From Poecilobothrus nobilitatus (taxonomy: Eukaryota; Arthropoda; Insecta; Diptera; Dolichopodidae), in the NCBI GenBank assembly GCA_947095535.1, contig OX352773.1, positions 88,384,670 to 88,448,669 on the forward strand: a DNA stretch of 64,000 nucleotides. The letters are read 5' to 3'. A program made the position numbers and the translations under genes. Of this stretch, positions 12,765 to 26,100 are shown piece by piece. Position 1 is the stretch's first letter. Each line of letters begins with the position of its first letter. The notes beneath the pieces are model-generated. The model was not told where the DNA came from and ran no database searches. It saw only the letters and a program-made list of their open reading frames with translations.

Positions 12765-13145
12765 GTGAATAGGCAGGGAACGGGTCACAAATCACAATCC
12801 TGCACGCCAAAATCAACCTGCGACAAATTCTTGCGTTTTTTTTTATCTTGCATTACAACATCTTTCACGGACAAAATCTTGCAAAATATTTTTAAAGAAA
12901 TAGATTATGGCTTTGTTTTTAAAGTATGTATAAATAGATCGTTAAGGAGGATTTTAGAGTTGGATTCAAAAGCAGGTTTGCCGCTTTTTCGATATTATAT
13001 ATAAGAATATGTTGTGAAATTCTGAATTACATGCAAGATTTTGTCCTAGTAGATTTTGGTAAAAAGTTTTTGTTTTAAAAGATTTTCGAAAGCAAAATTT
13101 TGTATGTAAGATTTTGTCGCATTAGATTTTGACTTAAACGATAAT
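12765..13145. repeat. GATTTTGT minisatellite, copy 2, with inverted arms
   Basis: The left half carries the motif in reverse (GCACGCCAAAATC near 12800, GACAAAATCTTGCAAAA near 12870). The right half carries it forward (ATGCAAGATTTTGTCC near 13030, GTAAGATTTTGTCGC near 13100). The two halves can therefore pair (GACAAAATCTTGC with GCAAGATTTTGTC). The array is bordered by GAATAGG at about 12764 and 13156. No coding frame. Confidence 0.65.
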
Positions 13146-15989
13146 GTAGCAAACCCGAATAGGCAAATCTCTGCTTGAATCTTCCATTTTGCTCAAAATC
13201 AATGTACTTTTCAAGAAAAGGGTTTTTTTTTGCTCTCCGTTGACATAAATTTTTTTTAGCTGGTTCTAAATAGTGTTTTAATATAGGTTTAACAATCCAA
13301 ATATTTAATTAGCTCTAATTAAATATTAACTTCACCAACTTAATGCCAAAAATTAACAAATTAATAGTAATTAATAAAATTAATTTTTTTTTTGAATAAA
13401 TTTTAATTTAGAATTTTCTAAATATAATCACTAAAAACAAAAATTATAAATTTAAAACCCATTGTTTTAATACAACACAAAAAAAAGCATTAAACTGCCT
13501 AATTGTTTAGTTTCTATTTTGTTTTGGTTACAAATTAACATTCCATAGATTAGTAGCACTTTAAAAAATTTATTAGAATAAAATTAAAAAAAAAAAAAAA
13601 AAAGAAGGAAATAAACAATTTGCTTTTTACTTTTAGAAAAATCAAAAAAATAGTCGAACTCTGTAATATATAGGCATATTAAGCATTAATGTATAGAGTA
13701 TAGGCATGCTTTAGTTATGAATTAAACGAAATCATGGACATTTATTTACATTATAAATTAGCTAATTAAAAATTTTTCTTATATCTGTATTTCACTTTTA
13801 ATACAAACTAGTATTTCAATTTTTCTTAGCTAAAATTTTAAATTGGTAACGTGAATTATTTAAAATGATAATTAAACTATGTTAGATGAGAAGATTAATT
13901 TTTGCCTTTTTATAGAATAAAAATGTTTCACAGATCATTTAAGAATCATACAAATATAATACATAGATACATTTGCTGTCATCTTGAATAAAATTTATTT
14001 ATATGTATTTTTAAAATCATAAAAATTCGGCTTCTAATTTCGATGTTAATTTAAGACTATTTCATTCAAAATTTTGGTTCGACATTTGTTTTTTCAGTAT
14101 ATCAATGGGATCCGTAAATGAGTTAGTTCCTATACAAAAACCATATTAGTTTAATTGAATTCAATTATATGATTGGAGAAAAACAATTCCTTCTACTTAT
14201 TTATTGATATTTTCGTTTCAGCTTTTCTTCAAATCCCTTTCTATTATTTGTCAGAAATTTCAAATATGTATGCACAAATTAACAGAACTTGAAACCATTT
14301 AAAAGCATCTTATGTTGTCGGTTGGCTTTGTTTATTATATAATTTTCCTATATATACTTAAAAAGTGCCAGAACTTTTTATAATACTTTCCTCTAAAATA
14401 TTCCAATCTATTTTTAAATCTATATGCACATATTTTACATAATCATTTCAATCTGTGTTAATAGACAAATTATGCAACAATTTTTTTTTTTTTTTGTTTT
14501 AGAACCATTTTAAAATAAATTATTGTAGATACATAATAACTTTTAAAATTCTATATCCACATCATGAATAACACATGTGACATATTGTGACCGGACTGTT
14601 ATTATTAGCAAGCAACTTTAATTATAATTATGAAATAATTAATTCCGTTCATAATCCGTATCATTATAAAAAAAAAAAATGCTTGAATTAATACTACTTA
14701 TCTTTTCTTTTTTCTTTTTATTTTATCTTAGCATCTACTAAAATCTTTTTCGTAAATTTTCATTTTTCTTAAATAGATGAAATTTTTTATTTTATTTTTT
14801 CCCTTCTTATATTCCATAGTTACATACAACAAATTTCTTCAACTTTTCTATATTTGATCCAATATGATCTAGGCAAATCATTTTTATTTCAATTCAGATG
14901 TTATATCTACACTGTAACACTTCAAATAAAAAAAAAAAAAACAAAAAAAAAAAACAATGAAAAAGTAAGAAAAAATATAAATTTTTTTCTTATAGGAAGT
15001 TGTACATTAGACATTTTTAAGATCAAAAAAAAAAAACGTTTTAATTTTTTAATTGAATCGTTTTTTTTCGATTACAAGCTTTTATAAATTGGGTTCAATT
15101 CCGAAATTTTAATACAGTTTTTACTTGAACGAAAGGTACAACGTTAATTTTCTTTTTATTTACTGAACACAGATCGAAATCCATCATTACCGTGGAATAT
15201 ATAATTATAGAAAATGGTGAAATGCCTTGGTAATACAATGTATTTATCTATCATCCATAGATACAATTTTTAATAATTTGAATTTAAATATGTGTCATTA
15301 ATATGTAATATGAAAGCAATATTTTTTGATGTTCTTTTTAAAAATTTAATTGTTTTCAATTTTTCAAAACTAAAAAATTTCCATTTGAAAAAATTGAATA
15401 AAGTTACCGTTTGATTTATTTCTTAATAAATCTGCACTATACAAAACGGCTGGCTAACTATATATTATTTTCGAAAACATTGATTTTGTTCTACAGGTAT
15501 AAACTGGTAATAGGTACCAAATCTAATTTTTATTGCTTTTTAGGTAATTACTAAAATTTTTTAATGAAATAATTACCTTTAATACTGGTTCATTTTTATA
15601 ATTGATATTTCGTTCTGTGACAAAAGAAAATTATCGAACAATATTTTTATTTCGTTATTTTAGTTAAGAATTAATTTAAAAATGGTAAATTAATTATAAA
15701 AAAATATGTAGGTATGTATATGAAAAAAATAGTAAAAAATTAAAACTATAAACAAAACCAGCTATTTCATATTTTTCGTGAAAAATGTAACATTACAAAT
15801 AGTATTGGGCAAAAGATTAGAAAACGACGAATATATTGTACAAGAAACGAATTGTGAACTAACTGAATTAATTTCAAATGTTCAAAGGTATATATTATTA
15901 TAAATTGGTCATGATTATGATTAAAATGAACAAAAATCGGGCGAAAAAGAAAAATAACAACTATCTAAAAAAATTTCTGTATCAAAAGT
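13146..15989. other. AT-rich intergenic stretch, no gene seen
   Basis: Poly(A) and poly(T) tracts (for example 13587-13603, 14480-14495 and 14930-14955) with no recognisable exon, RNA gene or element ends. Confidence 0.4.
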
Positions 15990-16700
15990 ATATATAATTC
16001 GAACATTACAACCTCAAAGCTTGTATGGCAGTGTCAAGAGGAATTTGCTTCAATAAGCCAAAATCTAACCATAACCTTCGTCTGAGTGGTAGGGCATAGC
16101 AATATTGAAGGCAACAAAAAATCAGATGAACTAGCAAAGAAAAGAGTCACTCTGAACACCAATTCTACTGGAAGAGTCAGTTGTACAATAAGTGCCGTAA
16201 AGGAATGGTTTTTTTTTGTATATAGCGAAATCAACAAAGGTAGAGCAATCTAAATAGTTGCACCATATCTAGAACGTTGTGGCCGACTTACAATAAAAGG
16301 TGATCAAATGAATTTATATCTAAATAACGCATGGTTAGTGGATATCGCCAGGTTAGTGGCAACCATTACAGGCCACTGGTCTTTAGGCATGCATACAACC
16401 AAATTCCTCACAACATCTCCTGCAGGAGTTATAAAGAAGCAAACGAAAGTGAAAACCTTGAGCACTTTCTTTGTAGAAGTCCGGTCCTAGCTGGAGCCAG
16501 ACTCCTCTCACTCGTCAAACCGTTCTACTACAACCTTAGCGAACTTTCCAAACACAAAATCAAAGAATTGATTTCGTATTTGAATTGCTCGAGTTGGGTA
16601 TAAAACCGATAACAACTACAAAAACAGGTGATGTAAGTGTAGTGGGATGAAAATGACGCAATATCGTGACTGTTACCACCTTACCTGTCACAACCTTACC
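15990..16700 (+). mobile_element. LINE 3' end: RNase H domain and C-terminal zinc-knuckle relic
   Basis: Translation from about 16035 gives a piece of a LINE RNase H domain: QNLTITFV, then an in-frame TGA at 16083-16085 where the family normally has Trp, then VVGHSNIEGNKKSDELAKK, which matches the WVPGHSGI.GNE.AD.LA block. After frameshifts, TGHWSLGMH and then ENLEHFLCRSPVLAGAR (about 16451-16500), ending in ISYLNCSSWV before a TAA near 16601-16603, match the tail of RNase H-bearing LINEs of the I/LOA/R1 kind. The run to about 16700, including CAACCTTACCTC, is the probable 3' UTR. The copy is dead. Confidence 0.85.
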
Positions 16701-17700
16701 TCATTGATTTCTTCAAATTTTTTTAACATATATCATCGTATATAAATATTTTCCTAAAGGAATATTTAATTATCATGTTAACACATACATTTTAACAAGT
16801 TTTTCGTTACATATTATAAAAGTAAATGCTTTAATCTTGTATTAATGCTGTTAATATTTAAATTAATATTTTATCAATTGTATATTAAGTAGATCTTTGA
16901 ATTCTTAATCATATAATATAGTATATTTTTCTGATCACGTGATGTTATAAAGCGATTAAATTCTTAGATAATTCTATATTAATCTTATCTTATCAATTAT
17001 AATATCAATTGGAAAATTCACGGCCAAAATTTATACAATACGAGTACCTATATGTATTTGCATATATTATGTACAAATGTATTTAAAACAAGAATCGTGT
17101 AAATTTTCGTTAGATTTTCAAATAAAAAAAAAATTCTATTCTATTTCACTTCCTGTGTACATAAATACATATTATATACATTGACATTATGTAATACTCA
17201 TAACAAAATCCATAAAATTAATTATATACTAAAAATGTTATTATTTTAAAACTCTTTAAATTAACTAAACTTTTCTTCGATTAAAAATAAAAATAAAACC
17301 ACCACAAGTTAGTCTTCTTATCTATAATATTATAATAATCTTTTTTTTATTTCGGAACTTTAACCAAAATAGTGAGATAAGTGATAACCCATAATAAAAA
17401 AAAAAAAAATTAAGCTTTTCTCTTTCAAATTTTTGTTAATTTCATAATTATGCATATTTAATAAATGTATTAGAAAAACAAAAAAAAAAAGAAAGAAAAT
17501 TAGAAAATAAAGAATGAAAGAAAATATTATATGATGTCAAACAAAACCATCAAGTCCTATTTTTTTATTCCATTTAATTCTGCTGTTCTGTTCTCTTCTC
17601 TGTTTTGTTAAACATTTCTTTGATAAGCTTTTATTTATATTATATTATGGTTATATGTACTTAAATTATATTTTATTAGATTATTTTACTTTTATTTTTA
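16701..17700. other. AT-rich intergenic stretch, no gene seen
   Basis: No gene, RNA or element recognised between the LINE end and the hairpin repeat. Confidence 0.4.
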
Positions 17701-19061
17701 TACCCGTACGATAAGGATCGGGTATATTAAAATTACTCCTCCGTTTGTAACACTTCGAAATAAGCTAGCTAGATATACCTTGTATGGATCGGATAAAAAT
17801 CAAATTCTGAGTCGATTAAGCTTTGTCCTTCCGTCCGTCAGCAAGATAACTCAAAAACTAAGAAATCCAGAGTCTTGAAATTGACACAAAATATTCTTAC
17901 ATCAATTTGTAGGTTCCTTATTTTTTTTGGCTCAAATCCGACCAAAACTTCGGATAGCTCACGAACAACTAAATTTTAGATCTTCACATTTACATACAAA
18001 TTTTTCAAAAATATCATAAAAAGATATCATAAAAATATTAATTTTATGGAACAACTATTTTCTGTAGCCCCACCCGTTACGGAGCTACAGACTCCCAAAG
18101 TTCGAAAGCTCTATATCTAAATTTTTATAACATAAGTTTTATAAGGGATATCTTTAATTTGAAAACGCCAAACAATTACTGTTTTTATTAGCTTTAAAAA
18201 TATGTATATAATAAATAAATACTTGTGCCATACTGTGTCTTAATTTACCGTTATGCAAAACTCAAATTTTGCAAAATTCTTGGCTCCTTCTATCTTCCAA
18301 ACGGTTCAAGTTGGAAACTTGAAATTTTGACAGAAGTTAGATCTTTGAAAATAAGTATGAGTCATTTCAGAAAATATTTTTGTATCGCCCGTTTCGGAGC
18401 TGTATGGGGCAAAAACTAAAACTTTCCTATTTTTAAACACTTGCAACATCTGCCCAAATTTTTTTGAAGTAATATACAAAAATTAAAGCTAAAACATTAT
18501 ATTTTTATTTCTGTTAACAACTTTTAATATACGGTTACCTTAAAATTGACAAAAGTGTGATTTTTTTTTTTTTTAATTTTTCTAACAAATTTTTTGCATT
18601 TTTTTTTACTCGATAATTTGAAATTGTTGAGGATGATGCGTAGTACAAAAAAATTTAAATAAATAAAAAATATAACGGTTGCTTGAAGAATTTATATTTA
18701 TATGATTTAGTATGCATACTTATATAACTCATATTTATTTACATATCGTATATATCACTGATGAATGAATGACATATAATACATAATGTATGTATGTATA
18801 TAGTATAAATTAATATACATTTGCCGCTTAGTATTTAATAGTACTAGATATATCATATAGTATAGTACTAGATATATCAAAAGTTTTGGATTGAAAATCG
18901 TTATGTTATAATGATCGAATAGTTTGAATATATGTACAAACCATAGTTCTAGAAATTATAAAATTCACCAAATTATTTTAAAATACTGAAAAATAAAACA
19001 AATAATATTATAAGCAGAGTGACAAGCGTGTCACTGAAAATACTAATGGTTCGTACGGGTA
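17701..19061 (+). mobile_element. Hairpin/GTCCGTC repeat family, most complete copy with inverted ends
   Basis: Starts TACCCGTACGATAAGGATCG, whose TACCCG and CGGGTA pair as a hairpin (17701-17725). It continues with TTCGAAATAAGC, GAGTCGATTAAGC and CCTTCCGTCCGTC (17826-17838), a palindrome GTAGC..GCTAC around CCCCACCCGTTACGGA (18063-18087), and the ACCGTTATGCAAAACTC body block (about 18247). Near the right end there is a stem-loop, GTGACA-AGCG-TGTCAC (about 19019-19034). The right end, TCGTACGGGTA (19051-19061), is the exact inverse of the first 11 bases. The order of hairpin, GAGTCGAT and GTCCGTC resembles the Drosophila INE-1/DINE-type (Helitron-related) repeats as I remember them, so that assignment is tentative. 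No open frame. Confidence 0.7.
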
Positions 19062-19298
19062 TCTAAGAGTTGACAAAGGCAACTGTATTCTTCCTCGTTT
19101 TTATTACAAATTATAATTAATATTTTGGAAAAAGCTTAAAATTTATAATAAAAAACAAAGTTAAAAGAAAAAGAAAAAAAAAACAAACGATCGCTATCAA
19201 AAAGATATTGACAAAATGCTAAAAAACTTAATAAGAAACCAACAAACAAACATAAACAAAACAAATACAAAAGAGAATCCAGTCACACACAAATTTTC

Positions 19299-19336
<38 letters not shown>

Positions 19337-22300
19337 TAAAAATTATATTTTTTTTTAATCTAAAGTTAACTTTCAGTTGCCAACAGAATACCGTAACAAT
19401 AAGTAGCGTACATTGAATGTCGACGGGATTTTTTGATTTTTTTTTTTTAAATAAAAAGTAAATTACATTTTTTTTATATTTTCTATGAAAAAAAAAAATG
19501 ATAAAATATTAAAATAATAATATTAACTTAGAAAAAAAACAGAAAAAACATTTTTCTTTACTATTTATAAAATAAAAAAAAAAAATTTATTTGAAATTTT
19601 GACCCATCGTTTTTTTTTTTTATTATTGTGGTTTTGTTCAATTTTTGTAAAAATTGCGGGATTATTTTTAGAAAATTTTTTAATATTAATTTTTTGATAA
19701 TTTTTTTTGTTTTTTGTTTTTTTAATTTTAGAATTGTTTTATCTTTTTATTATTATTTTATATATAAATACATTTTGTAAATTATTTAGTTAAATATATA
19801 CAACTAATATATATTTATATACATAGGTATATATTTTTTTTTATACTTTTTTAGTTGTTCCAATTTTGAAAATTTTTATTGATAATAATTATTTAAGAAT
19901 AACAATAAGAATAAATATAAAAAATACAAAGTAAGTATTAGAATATGCATTCTTTAATTTCTTTTAATTTTTTTTCTTATTTTATTTAATTTTAATTTAA
20001 TTTTGGAATTTTCGAGCAAAAAAAAAAATTATTTTTTTTTAATTTTAAATTTAATAGAGAAATTTTTGGTGATTTTTTTTTAAATTAATTTTTCAATGTA
20101 AAATGAATTTGTGAAATAACGGCAAATGTTAAGATACCGTTTTTTCTTTTTAAATAAAATTGAATTAAAAAAAAAAAAAAAATTAAGCAATGTTAAAAAT
20201 GATAAAATAATTTAAAAAATTTAATTTTATAGAAAATATTTTTTCAATATTTTGTAAATTTATTTATTTTTTTTAATTATTAATTGTTTTTATTTATTAA
20301 TTGTGGCTTTAAATACTATAATAATTATTTTGTTGATTATATAATAAAAACCTATACATTTATAACTTTACTGTGGCCCTCTTTAGGGATTTACAAAAAT
20401 GTTTTATTAATAAAAAAATAATTGGAGTAATAGAAAAAAATTTAATCTAAAAAAAAAAACAATAGGCATATACATATTTATATATAGTATGTATGTATAT
20501 ACCTAACTAGTTAATAAATAAAAATATTTAAAAATAAGAAAATCATTTTTGAAAATAAATAGTATGAATGAAATTTTTTAAAACTAGATTTATAATGTGT
20601 GTTATTTTTAAAATTAAAAAAATCTTAAGATGCCCACAACAATTACCAAAATATTAAATTTATTATACTCCAAATATATAATAAATTAAATTGTTATTAG
20701 CTTTAAGGTTTTGTATACAATATAATATTTCATGATATAGGTATATAATAACACCAAAAATATAAAAACAAAAATTAATACAAATATAATAATCCTTGTA
20801 CCAAATAATAGATAGTGCACAAATAACTAAAAAAAAAAAAAAACAAACTATGTTTTAAAAAACTTGTACAATAGATGTGTAGACCAATAATCAATGGCTT
20901 AGTTTTATTTAAATAAAAAAAAAAAATATATAAGATTTTATATATTGTATTAGACACTTTTACTACTACTTAACATTTTTTTATTTTTTTTATTTAGAGA
21001 ACTGTCAGTAGGCAATAGACTGATTTAATCATAATTGTACAAGTGTTAGTAAATGATACTATATATATATAACAGTTATTAATTTTATTAGTTTAATATA
21101 AAATTAAAAATTTAGATACGTAGGGTACTAGAATTATGTATTATGAGAATATTACTTGTAAATGTGCTGTTGCTCCTTAAAAATGTAAATATTGTAAAAA
21201 TAATAAATTAGGCTTTCAGTTTTATTTAAAGTGGTAAAAAATTCGTTGGAATACTTTTAAATAGTATTCATATACATATAATATACATAAAGTATGAGGT
21301 TGATTTTTTTTTTTTTTTTGAAGATTTTCACTCACTTTGATCAAATGACTAATGGTATTTTTTCTATTCTAATTTTTTATTGAGCCATTTCACTTCTAAA
21401 TCAGGAAATATTTTTTCAAGATCAAATTAAACCATTATTTTGGGATGAAATAAAATTAAATAAATATACGAGGTTAACAAACTTGAATTTTGATCTCAGT
21501 TTAGTCCGTCAGTATACTAAAACAAAATTATATGTATATGTTCTATTTAATAATAAAATCAATACTTAAAATTAAATTACTTTCACTGGATTAGAGTATA
21601 TATATACCAGATCATGGATCAAATTTGTTTTTTTTTTTTTTTGCGTTTTAGCATTTTACTCTATAAGTTAAAACAGGTTATAAAATATTTTACATTAAAT
21701 TGTTTTGGTTCTTTTTTTCACCACATCTAAAAACAAATTGAATGGTGCTTTTCTTTTTTTCTTTTATTTTGTATTTTAGATTTTTTGTGAAATATATAGA
21801 TATATTTTGGTACTTTTATATTTTTTTTTTTTTATTCAATTCTTATAAGATTTTGTTATGATTTTTTTTTTTATTTTCTAAAGATTTTGTATCTTTTTGA
21901 TGACGGCTTCAAAATCTTAAATCTTAAGATGATTTTATTTTGTGTAGAATGTAGATGCCACTGATTATATGAGATAAATGTTTCATGTGCTTTGTCTCTT
22001 TTATTTCTGATAATATCTGCGTGTATATTTTGAATAGTAAAACAACAAATTTTTTGTTACAATGTTGTCTTCGGGAAAGTTTCTCATCATAATATGCACA
22101 TTTATAAAATGTTTATAGTTCTATTTTAGTTCAGTTTGTTATTGTGTAAATAATGTGATTATCTGTAAGGTTTTGACATGATTTTGAAAATAATGATTGA
22201 TGAATTCATAATAGTGAAAAATATTTATTATTGAGAGAATAAAATAAATACAAAATGAAGGTTATAATTTAATATGACCTTTGTTTGATATGAAAAATTG

Positions 22301-22803
22301 ACAAACATATTGAGGTTTATCAGTTATAAATTAGGGCTCGAATTAATTAATTTCATTTACAAAACAAAAAATTTATTAAATTTTAATTTTTCTTTTTTTA
22401 ATTTCTTAATGAAGCAGTCTAAGATATCAGGAAATTGTTATAAAATTGTTATGGAATAATTAAGTCGTATAATATATACTATACTATTTTTTGAAGATAA
22501 ATCTGTAAGAAGATGATATAAGAAAATATATTATGATTTTCAGTATAAATGGAACTTATGACAGAGTTATGTAATGTTTTAAAGTCAAAATGAAGAAACC
22601 GTTTTGTTTTGAGTATTAACATTTTTTTTTATATTAATTTACCCATTTCCAAAACAAATTTATAGTTATCAATACCAATATTTAAAGTATACATTCAGTT
22701 TAAAAAAAACATTTCAAGAATGATTTAGATTTATGAAGTGAACAATTAATTGGACTGAATGTAATTATAATACATATATGTATGTATGGGCACATATATA
22801 AAA
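19062..22803. other. AT-rich intergenic stretch, no gene seen
   Basis: Very long T and A tracts (for example 19307-19330, 20170-20182 and 21304-21320) and TATG/TACA microsatellites. No exon, RNA gene or transposon signature recognised. Confidence 0.4.
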
Positions 22804-23157
22804 TCCAATCAATGGTGCAGTGGTTAAGACAACGGCCTTCCATTCGAAAGGTTTCGGGTTCAAATCCCGACTCGGTTAATATTATTAATCAAAAATAATG
22901 TAAATTTTTCTTATAGTATTATAATTAGTAAAATATAATCTTATATAAAAGTAAAAAATTTTTCAATTAACACCATCTTGTAATTTTATAATAAAATAAT
23001 AATAAAAACAATAATTCTTGTATAAGATAGCGTAGAAATAAAAGAAATATTTACATCTCATAGTCTTGTACAATATAGCTACAGTCAAATTATCAATAAT
23101 AAATAACTTAGTGGATGCCCTACGCTTCTTATAGAACTGGCAAGGAAAAACAAAAAT
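22804..23157 (+). mobile_element. tRNA-derived SINE family A, copy 1 (about 354 bp)
   Basis: The head carries an A-box-like GGTGCAGTGGTTAAGACAACG (22814 onward) and a perfect T-arm, TCGGG TTCAAAT CCCGA, with B-box GGTTCAAATCC (about 22857-22867). The anticodon arm is one base short for a working tRNA, so this is a tRNA-derived promoter, not a tRNA gene. The body and tail (CTTGTATAAGATAG, AGTCTTGTACAATA, AACTTAGTGGATGCCCT, GGCAAGGAAAAA at 23140-23150) match the minus-strand copy at 48.1-48.5 kb over their whole length, and the tail matches 28.2 kb. Confidence 0.8.
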
Positions 23158-26100
23158 ATATGGGCAAATATTTTCTTAATAAAAATTTTCATATAAAGCT
23201 ACTTTCTAAATATGAATTCTATTGTGAAGGGGAACCTCTTTTGAGACCATTTTAATAGATACCTATATAAAATTAACTGATTATAGATAAATTTTGTGTT
23301 CAGATGCAAAAGATAACAGTATTAAAGTTTTTATCTGTATAATTGATTTTTTTTTTTACATTTTATAATTTATTGACACACTAATCAAAGTCTAAGAATG
23401 AGTATTTAATGAGAACATTTTTATAAACTTATCAGAAGAAACTAAAAAAAAAATTTTTTTTTTTTTTTATTTTAAATAAATAGCAATAAAAAAACAAAAT
23501 CTAAAAAAATAACATTAAAAAAATTTTTATTATAAACCGATTTTTTCTATAGAAGAGATATATTAAAAAATAATAAATATCTTAAATCTTATTTTCAAGA
23601 CTGTTCAAGGGTATTTATTCTTTGAAAGAAAAAAAACAGCAACAATGAGAATAAAATTTATACCGTTATTATTTACACAATATAAATAATATTTTATATT
23701 TTTTAAAATTTAGAATTTAAATTTTAATATTTAATTTGAAACAATAAATTATGAAATAGATAAGAAAATCATTTTATTTTGTGCATACACATTCATACAT
23801 ATATTATATAAACATACATATCTATACATACATATGTAAGAAATAACATATATATTTATTATATTATATGTGTTTCATAACAATTAATTCCATGGCCTTT
23901 TATTATCATGACATAACCTTTTAAAAATAAATTTACAATAATATTACAAGGTTATTAAATTTGGAGAATATACAAAAAATTTAACTGAAAAAAGTTTAAT
24001 TATAAAATTTACAACTTCCATTAATATATAATAAATATAAAAATTCTTGTAAGTTGTATCTGTAAAATACACCATCTAATTTTCAAATCAAATCATAATT
24101 TAAGATTTTTTTTTTTTACACTTATTGTCTTAGCTGAATTCTACACTTTTAAGTCATATATGTAAATCTCATTATAGGTACATTCATTTCAGATTCAGGT
24201 CTGTGCGTTTTAAAGTAGAAAAGTTATAAAAAGGTTATCTGATTTTATACCATGACTAGATCTATATAATCCCATTAACAATGAAATCACTTTATATCAC
24301 CTTATATCTTTATATTGTTAACACTGTTTTAAGTGCATGAGCTAAAAGAACATATTGTTTTTTTTTTTATTAAAGAAAAACAAAAAATGAACTTTAACGT
24401 TACATTATAATCTTTTATAAAAATAAATAATACTTATAGCTAAATAAATAATTTTTATAAATTAATTAATTAATCAATTATATTGTTCTTTTTTGATTTC
24501 ATAATATTTTTATAAAAATCATCAAAAATTATTCAATTCCATATAACAACTTTTTTTTTTTTGTTTTAAATTTAAATGTATGTCAAATAATATTAAGATT
24601 AAGAACCTAAATATTATATTATATAGATATCTATATACTTATAATTTATTATAATTTTATTCATAAAATTATTTATTTTAAATTTTTTTTTTTTTTTTTC
24701 AAATTAAATTAAACAATTTTCTATTTATGAAGTTTTTTTGTTTTTTTTTATTCTATTTCACGTTTATTTATTTTTTTATTATATATTATTTTTTTTTTTT
24801 TTTATATTTATAAACATTTTAACATTTTGAATGAATTAAAGATATAAAAAAAAAAAAGAAAAAAAAAGAAAGAAAAAATTCTGTAACCTAAAGGTTTCTT
24901 TTAAAAGTCGTTAAACTTGATTGACATTGTATTGTGTTTTAAGAGTTTGCCAAAAAATATAAAGCTTTAATTTTTAATATCACTGACCTATATAAAATAG
25001 TTATTGTATTGCATCTACAAGGTGATCAATATTTCGAAAAACGTTAAGATTAGACTCACATGCTTAATTCGCCGCTTTGGCATATTTTTTCTGAATTATT
25101 TAAAAAAAAAAAAAAGAATTCTCTCAACAACGATTCAGAACAAATTTTCTGCAGAAGAAAAAAATTTAGACAGGTTAAATTATTTAACATTTAAATTATT
25201 TTAGTTTAGATTTTCGCACAAAAAGGTAAAGTTAAATTAACTTTTTTTCCGAAGAAAAAAAAAACTTCTCAACTAAATTTAAAAAATGACAAAATTAAAA
25301 TTTTCAGATAAAAAGCGTGCGCGCGCGTGAGTACGGCTATAATATCCGAAGCCATGAATCCAGCAACAATCCAGTAAAATGTTTGTGGTTGTATATATTA
25401 TAGACCTTTGTTAAGCTAAGCATTTCTTTTTTAATCAATTTAGTTTTAATAGTTAAAATATAAATATATAAAAGCAATATATAAATGCAATATTAAAAAT
25501 ATATTGCATTTATAGTTGTTATAGAAAATAAGAAATAATAATTAGCAAAAGACAAGAGTATAGTATTTAAAACCAAAGATTTTTTAAAGATGCACATTTT
25601 AACAACAAAAACATAAAGCACCCACTAAGATTTAATTATTTTCTTATATGAAATTTTATAATTTACAATAGCTTTTTTTTTGTTTTTTGGAGTAAAGATT
25701 TAATGAAAAATGAAGTGACATTTACTTTAGTTTTAAGGCTTTAAGTATTTAAATTGATTGATATTTAATTTTTGCATCATACCTTTAAAAACTATATGAG
25801 CAGGTTTCTTAAAATAATGCTTATTTACAAATATTCTCTCCTACTCTAACAAATAATTTAAATTCCTTAAATTTAGGTTTTAACTGATTGTTTACACGAA
25901 AGTTTCCAAATTTTGTATTATATTTCTTTCATGTAACAGTAAATTTAAATACCAAATAACAAAAAAAAAATGATTTTTTTACCTTTGAATGAAATTAATT
26001 TGATAACGTTTAATGTTTTCAGAATGAACCAATATTCTGTAGAATTTGTTAGAGACAAAATATCTCTTGTAGAGTCAATGTAGAGTTCTACGGTATAAAT

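Noticed and set aside
22804..22880. Possible tRNA gene on the plus strand
   Set aside because: The T-arm and B-box are good, but the anticodon arm is one base short and no acceptor stem forms. The surrounding 350 bp recur at 48 kb, so it is a SINE head.
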